64,000 nt of DNA from positions 2,532,658-2,596,657 of the forward strand of contig FN649743.1 in the NCBI GenBank assembly GCA_000310025.1. Reading direction: 5' to 3'. The notes below the pieces were generated by a model. The model worked only from the letters and a program-made list of their open reading frames with translations, searched no databases and was not told where the DNA came from. Made by a program: the position numbers and the translations under genes. The stretch comes from Ectocarpus siliculosus (lineage: Eukaryota; Sar; Phaeophyceae; Ectocarpales; Ectocarpaceae). Below are positions 37,001 through 47,757 of the stretch, one piece after another. The stretch's first letter is position 1. Each line of letters begins with the position of its first letter.

Positions 37001-39564
37001 GCGCGCTCCTTGGAGTCCCGACCAACACACGCGGGACTCATCTGTTGTGCTCTTCAAGGGAGAACCCGGGGTAAAAACCCCACGTTTACGGAGACAGGGA
37101 GGTAAGTCAAGCACTTTTCGAGGCTCCAAAAAACGGCCTTCGTATGAAAATGTTGGTTGTAAGGCGTGACACGTTGGTCCAAGCGGTCGCTCACCGGGAA
37201 GATCCCTGGTGACCGGAAAACCGTCTCGACAGAAGGACCTGTTCCCAGCTCAACGCCGTCCACCTCCCACCTACGTATACATTAAAGAGGCGCAATGAGC
37301 GCCACAACGGCACCAGCACCAGAAGGAGCGGCGCATGTAAGATAGAAACGCGGCGGGGTCTCCAGACAATGAATGACATGTCATAACGCCGAGCACGGGG
37401 CAGGAAATTGAGCGTGGTGTTCCATTGCTCGCCGATCCAGAAGAAACCGAGGCCGCAGACATGTTGCAGCTGTTGCGCAGCCGGAATGCTACTGCACCGA
37501 ACAATTCCGCCTCACGCCAAGGACGCTTGGTTTTTTTGCTTCGAATTTGATGGAGATTGGGCAAACAGAGGCAGATGCTTGATGGAGTTCACACACCCCG
37601 CCGGGCAATCAGAATACCGCACAACAACAAACAAATTGAAAAGAGAAAACACCGAGGAATCGGACGAAGCGCCGGTTGTCTGGCTTGCTGGGTGCGCTGT
37701 GCTGGCACCCTCGTTTCACTTATTTTGGCATTATTTCGTCACGAAGAGTACGTCCGCCACTTCTTGGAAAAACATAAAAACACAGAAAGACTAGACTACC
37801 CGTTCGAGATACTGCTGCTGACCACAGTCGAAGGGGATGTGTTGGAGTATACAGCAGTGGATGGAGGGAAACCGGCCATTTCCCTTCCGTTGACCGCGGT
37901 GGTCAATTACCACAAGAATAGTGTGCGGGATAACTTTTTCACAACCCTGAGGCGGTAGATCTTTTTTTAGCAAGTTCTTGATTCTTCTTCTACAACATAT
38001 CTACAACTCCATGCTTTCCGGGCTTTTATCAACTAGACTACCACATAAGGCCATAACGCGTACCATGCATACATCTCGTGATAACTTTGTCACAGTTGTC
38101 CCTACAGCCAGTGCCAGTGGGGAGGAATTACCGGACAACTAAAGGCAAAATAGCAGGTTTTCCCCGAGGGGCGGTAGATCTTTTTGGCCTGTTCTCGACT
38201 CCAACTTCAGTTTCCGTGCCTCAGATCAGCAATGAATTCATACATACGTCAGCGGAATCTACCATTTCTCGAGCAGCACACAGCGGTAATCTCCCCTGTG
38301 TAAAAACACACGTTCGCTCTGTCTTGTTCAGTCTGTTACCCACAGGGGAGATATCGCTGTATGTTTTGGTCGATGACCGTCATCAGAACAATGGACACCA
38401 GTGTACAGGAGGGTGTCGCTGTACCAGAATACCTTACCAGAATCACCAAAATCAATCCCAGCGTGACCCGATTCTGAAAGCCAAGCACTTTTTTCCAGAT
38501 GCGTGCAAAAAGAGGTCGGTCCATGTTCAAGAGCACATGGCCGCGCCGAGAACCAGAAAATGGCACGAAGTCTTGTTAGATTCGGAGACTGCAGGAGTCA
38601 GTCTTGGACCTATTTATGTACAGTAAATTTGGAACGTTTGCCCTTGGGCTTTTTTCGTCACGGATTATTGTTTTCGACGCATGAATAATTCTGGATCTTT
38701 TACTGAACCTGCGGAACCTGGCGGTCGCCGGAGGAACACAGGCCTCTAGACAAAAGATAGACAGCAGCAGGAGCCCGCTGTCTGGCGGACACACCTTGTA
38801 GACAGCAAAATAGGAACACCAGCTCTGCATAAATATATCCCAAGAGAAGTACAGAGCGTACAGCAAAGCTGTGTAGGCTCTATAGTACACAGTATTGTGT
38901 CGCTGTGTGAAACAAATAATTTGACGCAGTCAAAAAGCCAACCCCCGATCCAACCACCAGCTACAATCAACCATGAAGCTCGGTCTCACCTCGCGCATGC
39001 TTCGTAGTCGTCCTGCCCTGCATCGATGGCCAGAAGGGATTTCTTGTATGGCTCCGCCAAGTGCGTCCATGGGTAAAGCTGATCGACAGGAAAGTTGTCC
39101 CTAGCGGAGTACGTATTCGACACCGTGATATTGGGTTCAGCAAGTGACGCAGGGGTGCTGATTTGCGTTCGAGCGGTGGCACGAGACTGCAGCAGCAGCA
39201 GCTGCTGCTGCTGCGGATGCTGCTGCTGCTCCTGATGTTGATGCAGAAAATGCTGCTGCTGCTGCTCTTGCCGTTGCTGCTGTTGTGATACGAGACCATG
39301 TATGGACAGCCCCGTGCCAAGCAGAAAGACGGCTGCAAACGGGGCGCCTCTCCGCATCCAACGGTAGAGAGAACCACATGCAGTCAAGGGCGGTAGGCCA
39401 GTGTAGCTGTGCTGTCCATTCCATTCCCCGCAGTCAAGCCAGCTGACAGCCCTCCGCACCTCGGAGCTTTGAGATGGGGCCATGGCTGCTGCTTCTTCTG
39501 CGGGCCCTGGGAGCCCTCCTCCCTCTCCGAACAAGCGAGGCTGCTCTAGACTATTGCTGTACAT
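30520..39564 (-). CDS. Membrane-anchored tyrosinase-like type 3 copper protein
   Basis: Fifteen exons: 39564-38990, 37270-37195, 36509-36233, 36164-36118, 35981-35925, 35812-35603, 35187-34967, 34243-34105, 33527-33429, 32719-32627, 32275-32112, 31680-31304, 31140-31039, 30969-30837, 30766-30520; all phases match, giving about 938 residues. A hydrophobic anchor lies near residues 73-92, then a poly-Gln stretch (94-122) and a short beta-rich domain (RWEVDGVELGTG). The tyrosinase domain follows. CuA ligands are likely H306, H350 and H359 (the last two in HDGAGFVTSH, exact H-x8-H spacing), then ALPYWDFT. CuB ligands are likely H500 and H504 (AHGHIHELLGG) and H648 (DVTFWVLHPTMDRLW). Two more hydrophobic segments end the protein (ICLLIAGVGVLVPLCIGIVI; FVYLSCWFFGFSFVVVI). 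Such enzymes oxidise phenols or bind O2; the substrate is unknown. The exon 12/13 junction is uncertain: it needs either GTGTGA at 31303, or GTGAGT with an acceptor near 31166. Placement of the catalytic domain outside the cytosol is inferred. Confidence 0.8.
33946..34062. repeat. Duplicated (AAC)n microsatellite in intron 8 of the tyrosinase-like gene
   Basis: The block ACACCAACACCGACAACCAT followed by AAC repeats occurs twice, the second copy with a longer AAC run. On the gene strand it is (GTT)n starting about 40 nt after the exon 8 donor. Confidence 0.92.
34691..34899. mobile_element. 209-bp non-autonomous TIR element (MITE) in intron 7 of the tyrosinase-like gene
   Basis: The left end CAGATCGGGCCCGGAGAGAA and the reverse complement of the right end CAGAGCGGACTCGCAGTTAA match at about 19 of 25 positions, both continuing into GAAAC. 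TA precedes the left end and TG follows the right. The ends resemble those of the larger element at 42560-43409, so the two appear to be one family of different sizes. No coding capacity. Confidence 0.68.
37796..37958 (+). other. Isolated protein-like open stretch inside tyrosinase intron 1
   Basis: The plus-strand frame reads LDYPFEILLLTTVEGDVLEY then a basic end NFFTTLRR and a TAG stop, with GC-rich third positions. No neighbouring exon or domain match is evident. It could be a gene fragment or chance. Confidence 0.2.
38280..38360. repeat. Imperfect palindrome with about 20-bp arms
   Basis: ACAGCGGTAATCTCCCCTGT at 38280-38299 (plus G38300) and CACAGGGGAGATATCGCTGT at 38341-38360 are near-perfect reverse complements around a 40-nt loop, in intron 1 of the tyrosinase-like gene. 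Confidence 0.85.
39181..39295 (-). repeat. CAG/CTG-rich microsatellite encoding a Gln-rich tract
   Basis: Interrupted CTG runs on the plus strand (CAG on the gene strand) encode the Gln/His-rich stretch just after the N-terminal anchor of the tyrosinase-like protein. Confidence 0.85.
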
Positions 39565-40932
39565 CTGTGGTGTCAGCTCCCATCTCGGCCAAGCGGCGGG
39601 TAAAAACGGGCAAAAACGCGGGCAACGCGCCGGTTGAGAAAAAAGGTGCCCGTTCGCGCGGTTCTTGGAACCGTCCTTGGTTGTAGAGGTATACCTATGT
39701 TGTATACCGGAGGGGAGTCAAACAGATTATTATGTGATCAGCAAATGGATTGAATGGATTGATCGATATAGACGGTTTTTTTGCGTGTGGAAAGGCATTT
39801 AGGCGGGCCGGAGTGACAACGTCGTCTCTGGATTATTGAACCTATGCATAAAGAAGAAATAGAAACAAGCCCCCGTGGCGGTCACAATTGACTGTGGGAA
39901 TATCTCGAATGGGTAACTAGTCTTTTTGTGCGTGTATTTATTTTTCCTTAATTGAAAAAGGGATTTCATTCTTCAGAATTAGTGTTGGAGAGACGGTGAC
40001 AACACTCGAACGGGACTAACCTTGGCGATCGTAAGAGCTTCGTCCTAATAAAGCTTGTCGTTTTGAAAGCTTCCAGAAATAAATCAGGCTTCCTTCTGTT
40101 CGATCAGAGACATGAAGGACGGGCTTTGATCGTCCTATAGCCTGCAACGAGCGGTAGACTTCATTTTCAGTAAGTAGAGCGTAAATTAGCAGAGGATGTT
40201 GCACCTGAAGCGCCGACTTGACCTCAACGCACCACCAACCAACAGAGCAGGAAGCAGCAAGGTACCCGGAAGGTCAAATTTTCCCTCTAGTTCATCCATA
40301 GCTTGATCACACACAACAGCAGTGGTTGAATAGTTCAGTACACGCAACCTCGCGACCGTCTGGCGTTTGGGACATTGGCTCGAATCTCGGCGCCGTCACA
40401 CGAAGAAGGGGGATTGATTCTTCCTCACAATTTTTCCACACGAGGTGAGGACAAGATCGGCCACATACCGCAACCCACGCACGTGCATGAACACTAATAC
40501 ATACAGTAAATATTGAAGACGTGATCGCTTTGCGTATGGAAATACTCCTGAAAAACTCGGAGTCTCTTTTGAATCATCATGAGGGAGCCATCTCGTGATG
40601 GCGCAATGCTGTCGGAGCGTCGAGGACACTCATTCCTGTCGGTCTTGCGTTTTGTCGCGTCATCGCTGAACCTTAACACCCACAAGCCTACCACATTTAA
40701 TTATTCACTCCAACAAATCCCGTTGGACTGTGGTTACATCTCGAATGGGTAGAGTCTTTCTGTGTTTATATGAATTTTTCCTAATAATTTGTTCGGAATT
40801 CAAACGCGAAGTGCTTAAGTTCCAACAACAACGTGGTAGGTCTGACGGGACACTTTTTTCCCCGTCTGCGTGGAAGGAACAAAATATAGGCTCCTGAGAG
40901 CAGCAAAAAAACAGGTGAAAGAGTGTGTGTGT

Positions 40933-40952
40933 GGGGGGGGGGGGGGGGGGGG
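40933..40952. repeat. Run of 20 G
   Basis: An uninterrupted G20 tract preceded by GTGTGTGTGT. Length may be unreliable in the assembly. Confidence 0.9.
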
Positions 40953-41590
40953 TACTCATAGTCGTGCATGCCGTATAGTCGTTAGACCATTGACCTCGCA
41001 TCCCTACAAAGCCGGGACGGAGCACGCCGGGTTCTCACCGGATCAGGCTCTCACATCACCAAGCGCGAAGCGCCGTGAGGTATTCGGCGAGTCGTATGAA
41101 GGGTGCGCTGCATCCTGCTAAGGGTGTTCGGCATCTTGTGCTTACTTCCTTGCTTACGGATGACAGCTGCGTATGACTTAATTTATTTTCTGGTGCTTTC
41201 ACTTCCAGAGACAGTTGGAAGCGCTGTGTAACTGCCTAGAGGATGCTTGACAATTTTCACACAACGTGGTGCGATCATCCCCTTTGCGCAGAGTGAGGGT
41301 TCTCGGCCCCGCACAACATAAGCTACTCGACCACCATTCATGGTTACCGCAAAAAAATAAAACCAAAGGCAAAAAAAAAAAGCGGTAACCTGGTTGCCGA
41401 GCTCACGAAGTGATCGGCTTGTTTTACAACATCGCTGCCAAGCGACGAAAACCCAACCCCGATGGCAAACACCAGGGGGGGCGGTGGGGGCGGTGTGTGT
41501 GTGTGGGGGGGGGAGATTTCTTGCGAAGAGGGAGGTGCTCTCAAAATGGGCTCTACATGGGAGGATCATCAGAACGAATGAAGGATGAAT

Positions 41591-42044
41591 GTGGAGACCA
41601 CCTTCACAAAGAAAGGTACAATCTCGCCACAACGTCTGTCGAGGACGATTCTCTCTTTTTGCGATGGCGTCGACCGAGATGTCAGAGTGTCTACTGTTGG
41701 TTGCAAAAAGACACGGGTGGGTTCAAAACCCGTTGCTCACCAATTTTTCTTCCGGACAAAGGAAAAATAAAACGGTGGGTGGGCCAAAGAAGGGAGCACT
41801 GGCTATCGAACTCGGAACTTCTGATGAAGAGGTGGCGGACATAGCGAACCCGTGTAATCACGCCCAGAGGATTGTGAAGAAAAATGAATCGTCACGCCAC
41901 CAGCCGGTCGGATTCCGGTCACCCCTAGAAGACTTCTCTTGCCTACCAAACAAGAAGAATTCTCGAAAAAGGGGGGGTAATGGGGAGACCACCTTCATAA
42001 AGGTACAATCTCCCCAACGTCTGTCGAGGACGATCCTCTCTATT
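41591..42044. repeat. Direct repeat of about 65 bp, 390 bp apart
   Basis: Copies at 41591-41657 and 41982-42044 share GGAGACCACCTTCA, AGGTACAATCTC and AACGTCTGTCGAGGACGAT with small gaps. Confidence 0.88.
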
Positions 42045-42559
42045 CACATGTCATATAAATGGTACATTATTCACTAGATGGCGAATAGCGGTCTTGTTTT
42101 CGCCTATACGCTTGATAGTGTTGTTGCTGCTGGCGTGTCGAAGGCGGAGGCCTCTTCGGATCACGTCATGATCGTTGTCTGGCGTCGGGAGTCCCTTTGT
42201 AGTTCCATACCTGCACTGACTGTCGGTTTGGTCGTGAATCGCGTCAGGGAAAATTTCAGGCGGATTGACGGCTGGTTTGAAACATTGGACTGGTTGTAGT
42301 GGGTTCATTCTTCTCGTCTTTGAAGTGGATGCCCAGGTCTTCCTCGCGGTGCTTCGACGCGGGCACACTTCGGGTAGGGAGTTGATATTGTTCGGCCGCA
42401 GAGCCCCGTCTCCTTCCAATCAATGTCCTGTACCACGTCAAGGTGTGCTCGACGATATTGTGTCCGTGGAGCTTGCACGAAAATACCATTTGTCCCATGG
42501 CGTGGCAGGTCTTCGGACCCCAAAGCATCGCTGTCCCCAATACCTTCGCGACATGTCTA

Positions 42560-43409
42560 CAGTTGGCGCCCGCAGTTAAGAAACGCTTATTTCAGGTCCA
42601 GCCTCGAATTCTTATTGTGGGCTATAAACTCAGCGTATGTCGTTCAGTTTCTTGTATCAAGTTTCTTATTTTTTCGTGCAGCCAAATCCTGCTGAATTTC
42701 TTAAATGGGCAATTTCTTATGTCTCTGCTTGCATACTACACAACGTTCCAAATATACAAATGATTTGCACTGCTTTCCTCGACTCCCGTACTCAACCCCG
42801 ATTCTCACTACCGACGGCTGCACGTAAGGCCACTCCCTAGAAGCGAAATGTATCCAGCGGCATCGTCTCGCTATCACTACAAGGTCTTGTACCCCCCTCA
42901 TGAGTGAGGGCTGAAACTAAACAAAACACCGCATGATGCCTCACCCGCACGCTGACGTGCCAACAACGAAAACTACCCCGTCATTTATGTTGCAAGCTCC
43001 GTGAGGCGAACATGTCGTGGTTCGCAGCCTGTCTGGTGTGCTGTGCCAAAGCCTTCGCGCCAGCAGAGAGCGTGGCAGAGCCCGCAGGGGGCCGGAGGGG
43101 GCGCCGCCCAAAAAAACACTCCCCCCTCGTCGTACAACTAATAATAATGCACTATGGGAGGGGGGGGGGTAGGGGGAGAGGGGGAAAGAGCGAGATAGCT
43201 GTGGCGTTTGTTTCTTATTCGACACACTCCCCCGTAAACCCTCGTTTCTTATGTATTAGGGCAGCGGTCGCCGCTGTGTTTCTTATTGAGACATTTCTCA
43301 TTGTGTGACCCAGTTTGAGCTATGTTTCTTAACCCTATTTTCTTATTTTTCGTGAAACAGTGAGCCTCAATTTCTTAACAAAATATTTCTTAACTGCGGG
43401 CGCCAACTG
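42560..43409. mobile_element. 850-bp non-autonomous element with perfect 24-bp TIRs and TA flanks
   Basis: The left end (42560-42583) begins CAGTTGGCGCCCGCAGTTAA and continues GAAA. The right end (43386-43409) is its exact reverse complement. TA stands immediately outside both ends (42558-42559 and 43410-43411). TA target duplication plus a CAGT start is typical of Tc1/mariner, in particular pogo-like, elements. There is no transposase frame, so it would be mobilised in trans. The interior contains many TTTCTTA motifs near both ends. Confidence 0.82.
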
Positions 43410-44036
43410 TATTTGCTTCCAGGAATCGGTGTAGACAGCCCTACGAAAGGTTGTCAACACAGGCAGCACGTAAACTTCGCCCCATATTCTCCGGCATGCC
43501 CCCAAGACATCGTTGTTGGGTACTGTTGAGCCCATGCGCCAAACGAAACGTTATGATAAAATAGACCGACTGCACGAAAATGGTTGGTTCACTTATTTAT
43601 CAGGTTGAGCTTGCACATTCGTGGGGGATTGTCGCGTTCGTGTATGAGAAATTGCTTATAGACTTGAGGTGGGGAGAACGCATATTGACCAGATGATACA
43701 CCCCCTCCTTCTGGACAACATTGTCGGCAAAGTGCGTAAAGCGTACGTCGTACTGTAGTCGTAGGTCCTTGACCCTCTGAGAGCGCGGGAGAGAGAGGGC
43801 TACGGATTGGAGCGCCTCTGGCCAACTTAGGTGGCCACAGAGAGTAGCGCGTCATTTTCCTGCCCACCCGTCCCTTTTCTTTTCGACATGGGGGAACGGA
43901 AAATGGGACGAAGGCCTTATATCCTCGGTGGTGTCTGGTATTCTTCATGGGATGGGGTGTAGTTCAACAGTCGAGTACCATATAGTTAGGAACTAGGTCA
44001 TCCCAACACACTGTGTGCAGTGCACTGGTGTCCGGA

Positions 44037-44254
44037 GGGGCAGGTTGGGCACCAACCACAACCTAGGAGGGGGGGGTTGGGAGGCCGAGGTCGACCTTGA
44101 ACCCGTTTATTCTTCAGGCTTGCAGCCCACCGTGTTGATTGGAATAACGGCACCCTCCGAGATGCGGGATAACTTGCACACTTTGGGCTGCAACCCCCGT
44201 GAACCTCCCCCCCTAGGGTGTAGTCGGTGCCCCAACCTACCCACAACCTGCCTC
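44037..44254. repeat. Imperfect inverted repeat, about 218 bp overall
   Basis: The left arm GGGGCAGGTTGGGCACCAAC (44037-44056, continuing CACAACCTAGG) pairs with the right arm ending CCCACAACCTGCC, each arm ending at a CCTAGG-type centre flanked by G or C runs. Size and structure suggest a foldback MITE; no clear target duplication. Confidence 0.6.
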
Positions 44255-47200
44255 TGGCCACCAGTGTAGCAGTCGGTGTAGTCAGATTTCCCCGGCTGGA
44301 TAAACAGGTGATGACTTGCGAGCAGAGAGATAGAGTGTCAGTATTGAACCAGTAGACCAGGCGCGAGGCTTTCGGGTTCGCAACAACCCTTCTCTTTCTT
44401 TACACTTGGTGATATCTAGAGTTCGTTGATGGTGAATTAGCTCGAAAAAAAACAAAAAACAAATACCCGGTTGTTCCACAACCAACAACCTAGGGGGGTC
44501 GTTAGTCCACAACCACAACCTAGTGGTCGAGAGTAAAACCGATACGCCCAAGGTGACTGCACGGAAAGAAGTGGGTCGTACCGTTATCTCATCCTTGCTT
44601 GGGTTGTGCCCATTTTTTTTAAGGGGCAGTCAAAAACGAGAACCTACACGTGGACTAGGAAAGCTCTTGGAGAGATGGTGTGTCCCAAGCAGTCCCTTTC
44701 GGTGGCAACTTGTCGGTGGTGGCACCCTCACCGAGGTGGGGGAATCGAACTTTGAAAGCCGGTGGAAGGGGGCGCGTTCTTTGCGACCTGTACCGACGGA
44801 TAGACTTCAAGCCCCAAATCGCGGAATGAAGTGAGATGGCTCTTGGGGGTGTAGGTTTGTTTGTGGGTGTTGACGATACTACCATATCGGTTCTCCAAGA
44901 GATGTTGTTGGCTTTTGTCGAAAGACATGTCCTAATTTATTCTTGGGTTGGTGTTGGCTCTCTCCGCAGTGTGTCGCGCAAGTAGAATGTGCATATTTAT
45001 GAAGCATGGCCACTGATTGATGTATAGTATGAATATTTTACTGTAAGCAGAGCACGCAAAATGTGCAATCTTGTAGTCACAGATCAAAGGCAAAACTCAA
45101 GTAAGTGTTGCGCGTGAACCTGCACGTATCCAGCTGCAGCGCGGCGCAAGTAACCAACAACTTGTTGTACCGCTGCCTCTTTCGTGCGACTTGGGTCTGA
45201 GTACGCAGCAGGAAGTCCGAAGGAGAACAAGATGGTTGGGTGGAAATGTAGGCCCTTGACCAGTGGAGACCAGAGAGAATGTAGAGAAACAGAGTGAAAC
45301 CAGGCAAACAAGTGAAAGCTCTCCAGAAACGCTGAGGGACAGAACCCCAAAGAGGCAGAGTAGAAGGATGGGGCGGGTGCGCGCTCATCTTCGACATAAT
45401 TAATTATGGAATCACACCTATCGATCCAGCAATTTCGTGGCAGTACTGACGGACAACAACAGATTTAAAACGAAATTAAATCGGTTGTACCCTCTGTCTG
45501 TGGACGTCAGAAGAGGAACGGGGTCATGTCTCCCTCAGTGTGTAACAAGGGCATTGACATTGACGATAAATACGACACAGCAGTGACGAGCGCCGTACAG
45601 ATGAAGCGGGGGTGCTGTACTGCTGTAGTACAGAATCAGTACTGTAGAATAACACGAGCTACTCTGTACATACTACAGCAGGTACACAGCATGCAGCAGT
45701 CAAGTGTTGACCACGAGTGTATACCTATGTATATGTCATGTATGCAACGTGCTACATAACTTGCTGCATACGCTACATCACTAACGTACGACTCCGCTCT
45801 AACACGAGGCAGCAGGCCGTGGCGACAATGCACTGCACAACGAATAGACGATCGAGATCGTACGCGGGCTGCTCATCAATCCCTGTTGTCGTACTACATA
45901 CACACTGTGATTGGGAGCTTTCCACAGTCAGTCCCGAACACCAATCTGAAAGTTCTGGGATCTTTCGATCTTTGTTTGGATAGTACAAAGAACTTTACAC
46001 GAGGCTGCTTTCCTTGTTGTTCTATAACCGCCATCGGAGGAATGGGTCCAACCTATCTTTCACAGAAGAAGATAATCCTGGCCATCCGCTTCGTCAGGCA
46101 GTGGCGGATCGTCGGACAAATGCATCTATCCGACATCCGACCGGGTAAGGCATGGCGACATTTTCCCGTTCTCCCGGGTATTTTCTCTTCGCAGCACCAC
46201 CCCCGCCCATCAGTTCACAACCATCAACCGTTTTTCACAGCACCTCGCTCCTCTCTTCTTACCTTTGATCGAAGCGAATCGACAGCCCGAGTCTGTACCA
46301 TCATGGCAGGCATCCTTTGACGCTCGTGTTGTGTGCTGTCATCAGTGAAAGAAAGTGCTCACGTGCGGCGTGTGTGTTTGAGCAGCTTGCACACACCAAA
46401 GAATCTCCTAAAAACCAAGATCGCTTCATCTTCACCACGCTGCTAGCCGTCTCGTGTGTCTCTAGGGCCTCGAGGGCAACGCATGCGTGGTAGTTATCAC
46501 CACATGTATGTGTTGCCTGTACCACCATCAGTCAGTGCATACGGAAGCGACGGTGGTGGTGGACAGGGCAGGCGCTGCTGTGTACGAGACGCGCACCACC
46601 TGTCTTCAACTTGAAACAATTGATCCGATGGCTTCTTTGCTCACCCGCCAAACGACGTTCGTTCCTAATGTCCATTCACCCGACGGCCCGACAGACCGTT
46701 TTCTAAGGCGGGGGCCCCGCAAGCCCAACCAATTAATTATTATTTTATTAGCTAATTAATATTAAATTTTACACACCATTTCCCCCCCCTGCTACTTCAT
46801 TTTTTAGTTGCACGTCAGCCAATCACACGTACGTGTTCAGATTACGGACTCGGTCAGGTTAGCTACGATATACCTTACTGGCAAATATTACTTCATCTGC
46901 TCTCGAAAGTATGCCCAGAAAGGACTGTACTTGCAATCGTGAGTAGTCTATGTGATTGGTTACACTGACGCACGAGCACAGCTTCAACAACTAAACTACT
47001 GTACTGTACGTGCAAACTCGGCTGCCAAAAGTATGAGTTACTTGCGACGGTACCTAACCTACCTAATCCTTCCACGCACGCAAGTTTCGCCTGCTTGCGG
47101 TGGTACACATCGATCGATCGATCCTTCAACTAACGCAAGCAAGCCTGGGGCACTTCCAGTGTGATGTGCTTTCTTCTGGGAATTGTTTTTTTTTCTTCTT

Positions 47201-47412
47201 ATCATTGAAAAGATTCAGAGACAGATTAGCAATGAATTCATAGCGTCAATGTTGTTGCATGTTCTAGAGAATGCAGCAAGCAGCTAATTCACCAACCATT
47301 GATGATCTGATCTTCAAGTGTTTATTTGCCTCCTCCGTGTTCTAACGACGACGCGGAATTACTTCTCCTAAATATGTAGTATAACATGGCAGTCATGCTA
47401 ACTACCCAACTG

Positions 47413-47757
47413 TTAAGGAGGACCCGATTCGCAGGGCATCCGTCGATTGACTTTTACCAGAATCGGTACACCTCCGCATGTATATGGCGTCAGCAGGATA
47501 CTGGTTCGAATCTCTTTGGGTGCACGTTTTTTCTCCTGACTTGGACATTTTCCCATGGACACAACGTGTGTCAGTCCTGAGAACACCTCTTGGAATCGAT
47601 CCTATAAAGAACCTTGTGACACTTCCATCGAATTACCCGTCCTGGCCACAAGAGGTTCCCAGTTGAGGGTAAATTCTGTGGGTGGAGAGTGTTGAGGAGG
47701 ACCCGATTCGAAGGGTATCCGTCGATTGACTTTTGCCAGAATCGGTACACCTTCGCA
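47413..47757. repeat. Direct repeat of 66 bp, 280 bp apart
   Basis: Copies at 47413-47478 and 47692-47757 share GAGGAGGACCCGATTCG, ATCCGTCGATTGACTTTT and CCAGAATCGGTACACC with about five mismatches. Confidence 0.92.

Larger units (their letters stand above)
39565..42557. other. Gene-poor stretch upstream of the tyrosinase-like gene
   Basis: The right flank of the start codon at 39564 should contain the promoter of that gene. No exon recognised. Contains diverged direct repeats (39891-39952 / 40727-40790), a 20-G run (40933-40952) and a 65-bp direct repeat (41591-41657 / 41982-42044). Confidence 0.4.

Noticed and set aside
36572-37129. 185-codon minus-strand frame between tyrosinase exons 2 and 3
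   Set aside because: The junction 37195/36509 joins the beta-domain exons in phase, so this is intron sequence.
37271-37564. Minus-strand frame with a hydrophobic stretch (SILHAPLLLVLVPLWRSL) as a signal-peptide exon for the tyrosinase-like gene
   Set aside because: It cannot be spliced to exon 2 with an intron of workable size. The exon at 39564-38990 supplies an anchor and matches exon 2 in phase.
47486-47525. tRNA suggested by GGTTCGAATCT
   Set aside because: No A box, no stems at the right spacing and no terminator.
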